Shown one piece after another: positions 5,063-5,987 of a stretch of DNA of 5,987 bases (within the stretch, counting starts at the first letter, position 1; the number at the start of each line of letters is the position of its first letter). The stretch covers positions 1 to 5,987 of the forward strand of contig JAFYOK010000274.1 of NCBI GenBank assembly GCA_017560175.1, given 5' to 3'. The position numbers and the translations under genes were made by a program. The notes under the pieces were generated by a model that was not told the origin of the DNA, did no database searches, and was given only the letters and a program-made list of their open reading frames with translations. The stretch is from Clostridia bacterium (GTDB lineage Bacteria; Bacillota; Clostridia; Oscillospirales; Butyricicoccaceae).

Positions 5063-5976
5063 CAGGGCTTGATCAGTTCGCCCAGGTCGATGGTGCCGCC
5101 TGCGCCGATCTCGATGCGCTCCTGGCTTGCCTCATACTCGGCCTTGGCCGCGTTGTACCAGGCAAAGAAATCCGAAGGATTCTTATAGGTATTGAAATAA
5201 GCCTGCTGTTCTGCAGCAGTCATAGCGTTGTACTTCTCATAAGTCATCTTGCTGCTGTCGGAAGTATTGCCGGTATTGGTATTGGTGTTTGTATTGGTTT
5301 CTTCATCGCGGACGACGGGAACGCCTGCGCTCTCCTTGCGGCCGTTCTTCTGAATGTCCTCAGCTTTTTTGAACTCTGCCTTGGTGAAAACACCCTCGGA
5401 GATCAGGCTCTCGGCCAGAGTCATATTCTTGCCTGTCAGCTTTGTGCCCATGGCATTCCACAGGATCAGGACGGCATCGCCGCGGGTGAAATCGCTGTCG
5501 GCTTCTGCCTTGGCGATCAGGCCGACCTGCTGTGCCAGTGCGTAGGGGTTATTCCAGACGAACTGAGGCTGTGCACCCTGGTCGGTGTAGCCCAGTGTAC
5601 GCAGGACAAGGGTGAGGAACATGAAGTCACTCAGCTTATCATTGGGGCTGAAAGTGGTGGCACTTGTGCCGTTGGTGATGCCGCTCTGGTGGGCATAGCC
5701 GACATAGCCAACTGCCCACAGGGGGACATCCTTAAAGGGAATGTTGACCGGCCAGTTCTTGGCGGCCTGCTCCTTGCCCAGAACGCGGACCAGCAGGGTG
5801 GCACCCTCGGCACGGGTCAGATTTTTATTCAGTTCATATCCCTTATCGGTACCACGGAACAGATCCAGCTCGTTAAGCGCATCGGCGGTCTTTTCCTGCT
5901 GGGTGTAGGCCAGCGCCGTCAGGGATGTCATCATAAATACAAGCGCCAGAAACATGGCGATCATTCTTTTTTTCAT
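5062..5976 (-). CDS. Secreted SLH-like-domain protein with Asn-Thr linker and C-terminal YNAAKAEYE domain
   Basis: A 304-residue exported protein. A signal peptide is clear: MKKR, a hydrophobic core, and a likely cut after Ala-Leu-Ala at 23. Residues about 28-180 hold three degenerate S-layer-homology-like units: DALNELDLFRGTD...NLTRAEGATLLVRVLG (32-67), FKDVPLWAVGYVGYAHQSGI...DKLSDFMFLTLVLRTLGY (81-130), and ALAQQVGLI...DFTRGDAVLILWNAM (146-176). SLH units usually bind pyruvylated wall polymers. A low-complexity Asn-Thr linker (227-238) leads to a helical segment, MTYEKYNAMTAAEQQAYFN...DFFAWYNAAKAEYE (244-282), and an ending IEIGAGGTIDLGELI. The function of the C-terminal domain is unknown to me. 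GAGGT stands before the ATG at about 7 nt, supporting the start. The gene is translationally coupled to the S24/S26-like gene. An S-layer or wall-anchored accessory role is inferred. Confidence 0.82.
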   Translation of the reverse strand: MKKRMIAMFLALVFMMTSLTALAYTQQEKTADALNELDLFRGTDKGYELNKNLTRAEGATLLVRVLGKEQAAKNWPVNIPFKDVPLWAVGYVGYAHQSGITNGTSATTFSPNDKLSDFMFLTLVLRTLGYTDQGAQPQFVWNNPYALAQQVGLIAKAEADSDFTRGDAVLILWNAMGTKLTGKNMTLAESLISEGVFTKAEFKKAEDIQKNGRKESAGVPVVRDEETNTNTNTNTGNTSDSSKMTYEKYNAMTAAEQQAYFNTYKNPSDFFAWYNAAKAEYEASQERIEIGAGGTIDLGELIKP

Positions 5977-5987
5977 GTTTGAACCTC

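Overview
The window looks like chromosomal DNA of an anaerobic gut-type Clostridia, probably of the Oscillospiraceae/Ruminococcaceae (Faecalibacterium, Gemmiger or Subdoligranulum relatives). This is inferred from the Gram-positive split tyrosine-kinase system (separate CpsC and CpsD), the moderately GC-rich coding sequence with AGGAGG-type ribosome binding sites, an S-layer-homology-like secreted protein, and small palindromic intergenic repeats of a kind I associate with those genomes. The genus is not proven by anything here. Every gene I can support is on the minus strand, so transcription runs from right to left.

Right part (5976 to 4598): a two-gene unit. The first gene encodes a secreted protein with SLH-like modules, an Asn-Thr linker and a compact C-terminal domain. 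The second encodes a small S24/S26-type serine peptidase-like protein. They overlap as TGATG, so they are probably translated together.

Middle (4597 to 4308): about 290 bp without a gene. It holds two REP-like hairpins (the first supplies the stop codon of the peptidase gene), a 146-bp element with imperfect terminal inverted repeats, a weak candidate terminator and a candidate promoter for the next operon.

Left part (4307 to 1): a compact capsule/exopolysaccharide or glycan operon in the order pglE-like aminotransferase, cpsC (Wzz-type membrane activator), cpsD (tyrosine autokinase), cpsB (PHP tyrosine phosphatase), pglC-like phosphoglycosyl transferase, and the first 16 codons of a pglD-like acetyltransferase cut by the window edge. 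The last four junctions are tight or overlapping (8 nt, 1 nt, a 31-nt gap, 8 nt).

How they work together (inference from families): PglE would make a UDP-4-amino-4,6-dideoxy sugar, PglD would acetylate it to UDP-di-N-acetylbacillosamine or a relative, and PglC would transfer its phosphosugar to undecaprenyl phosphate, starting the glycan. CpsC, CpsD and CpsB form the phosphotyrosine switch controlling chain length or assembly. The 4,6-dehydratase (PglF type) needed to begin the sugar pathway is not in the window. The most distinctive features are the Tyr-Gly-rich tail of CpsD (17 tyrosines in 42 residues) with a short copy of the same motif at the end of its activator CpsC, and several substitutions in otherwise conserved motifs (CpsD Walker A, PglC GDM...GPRP region).
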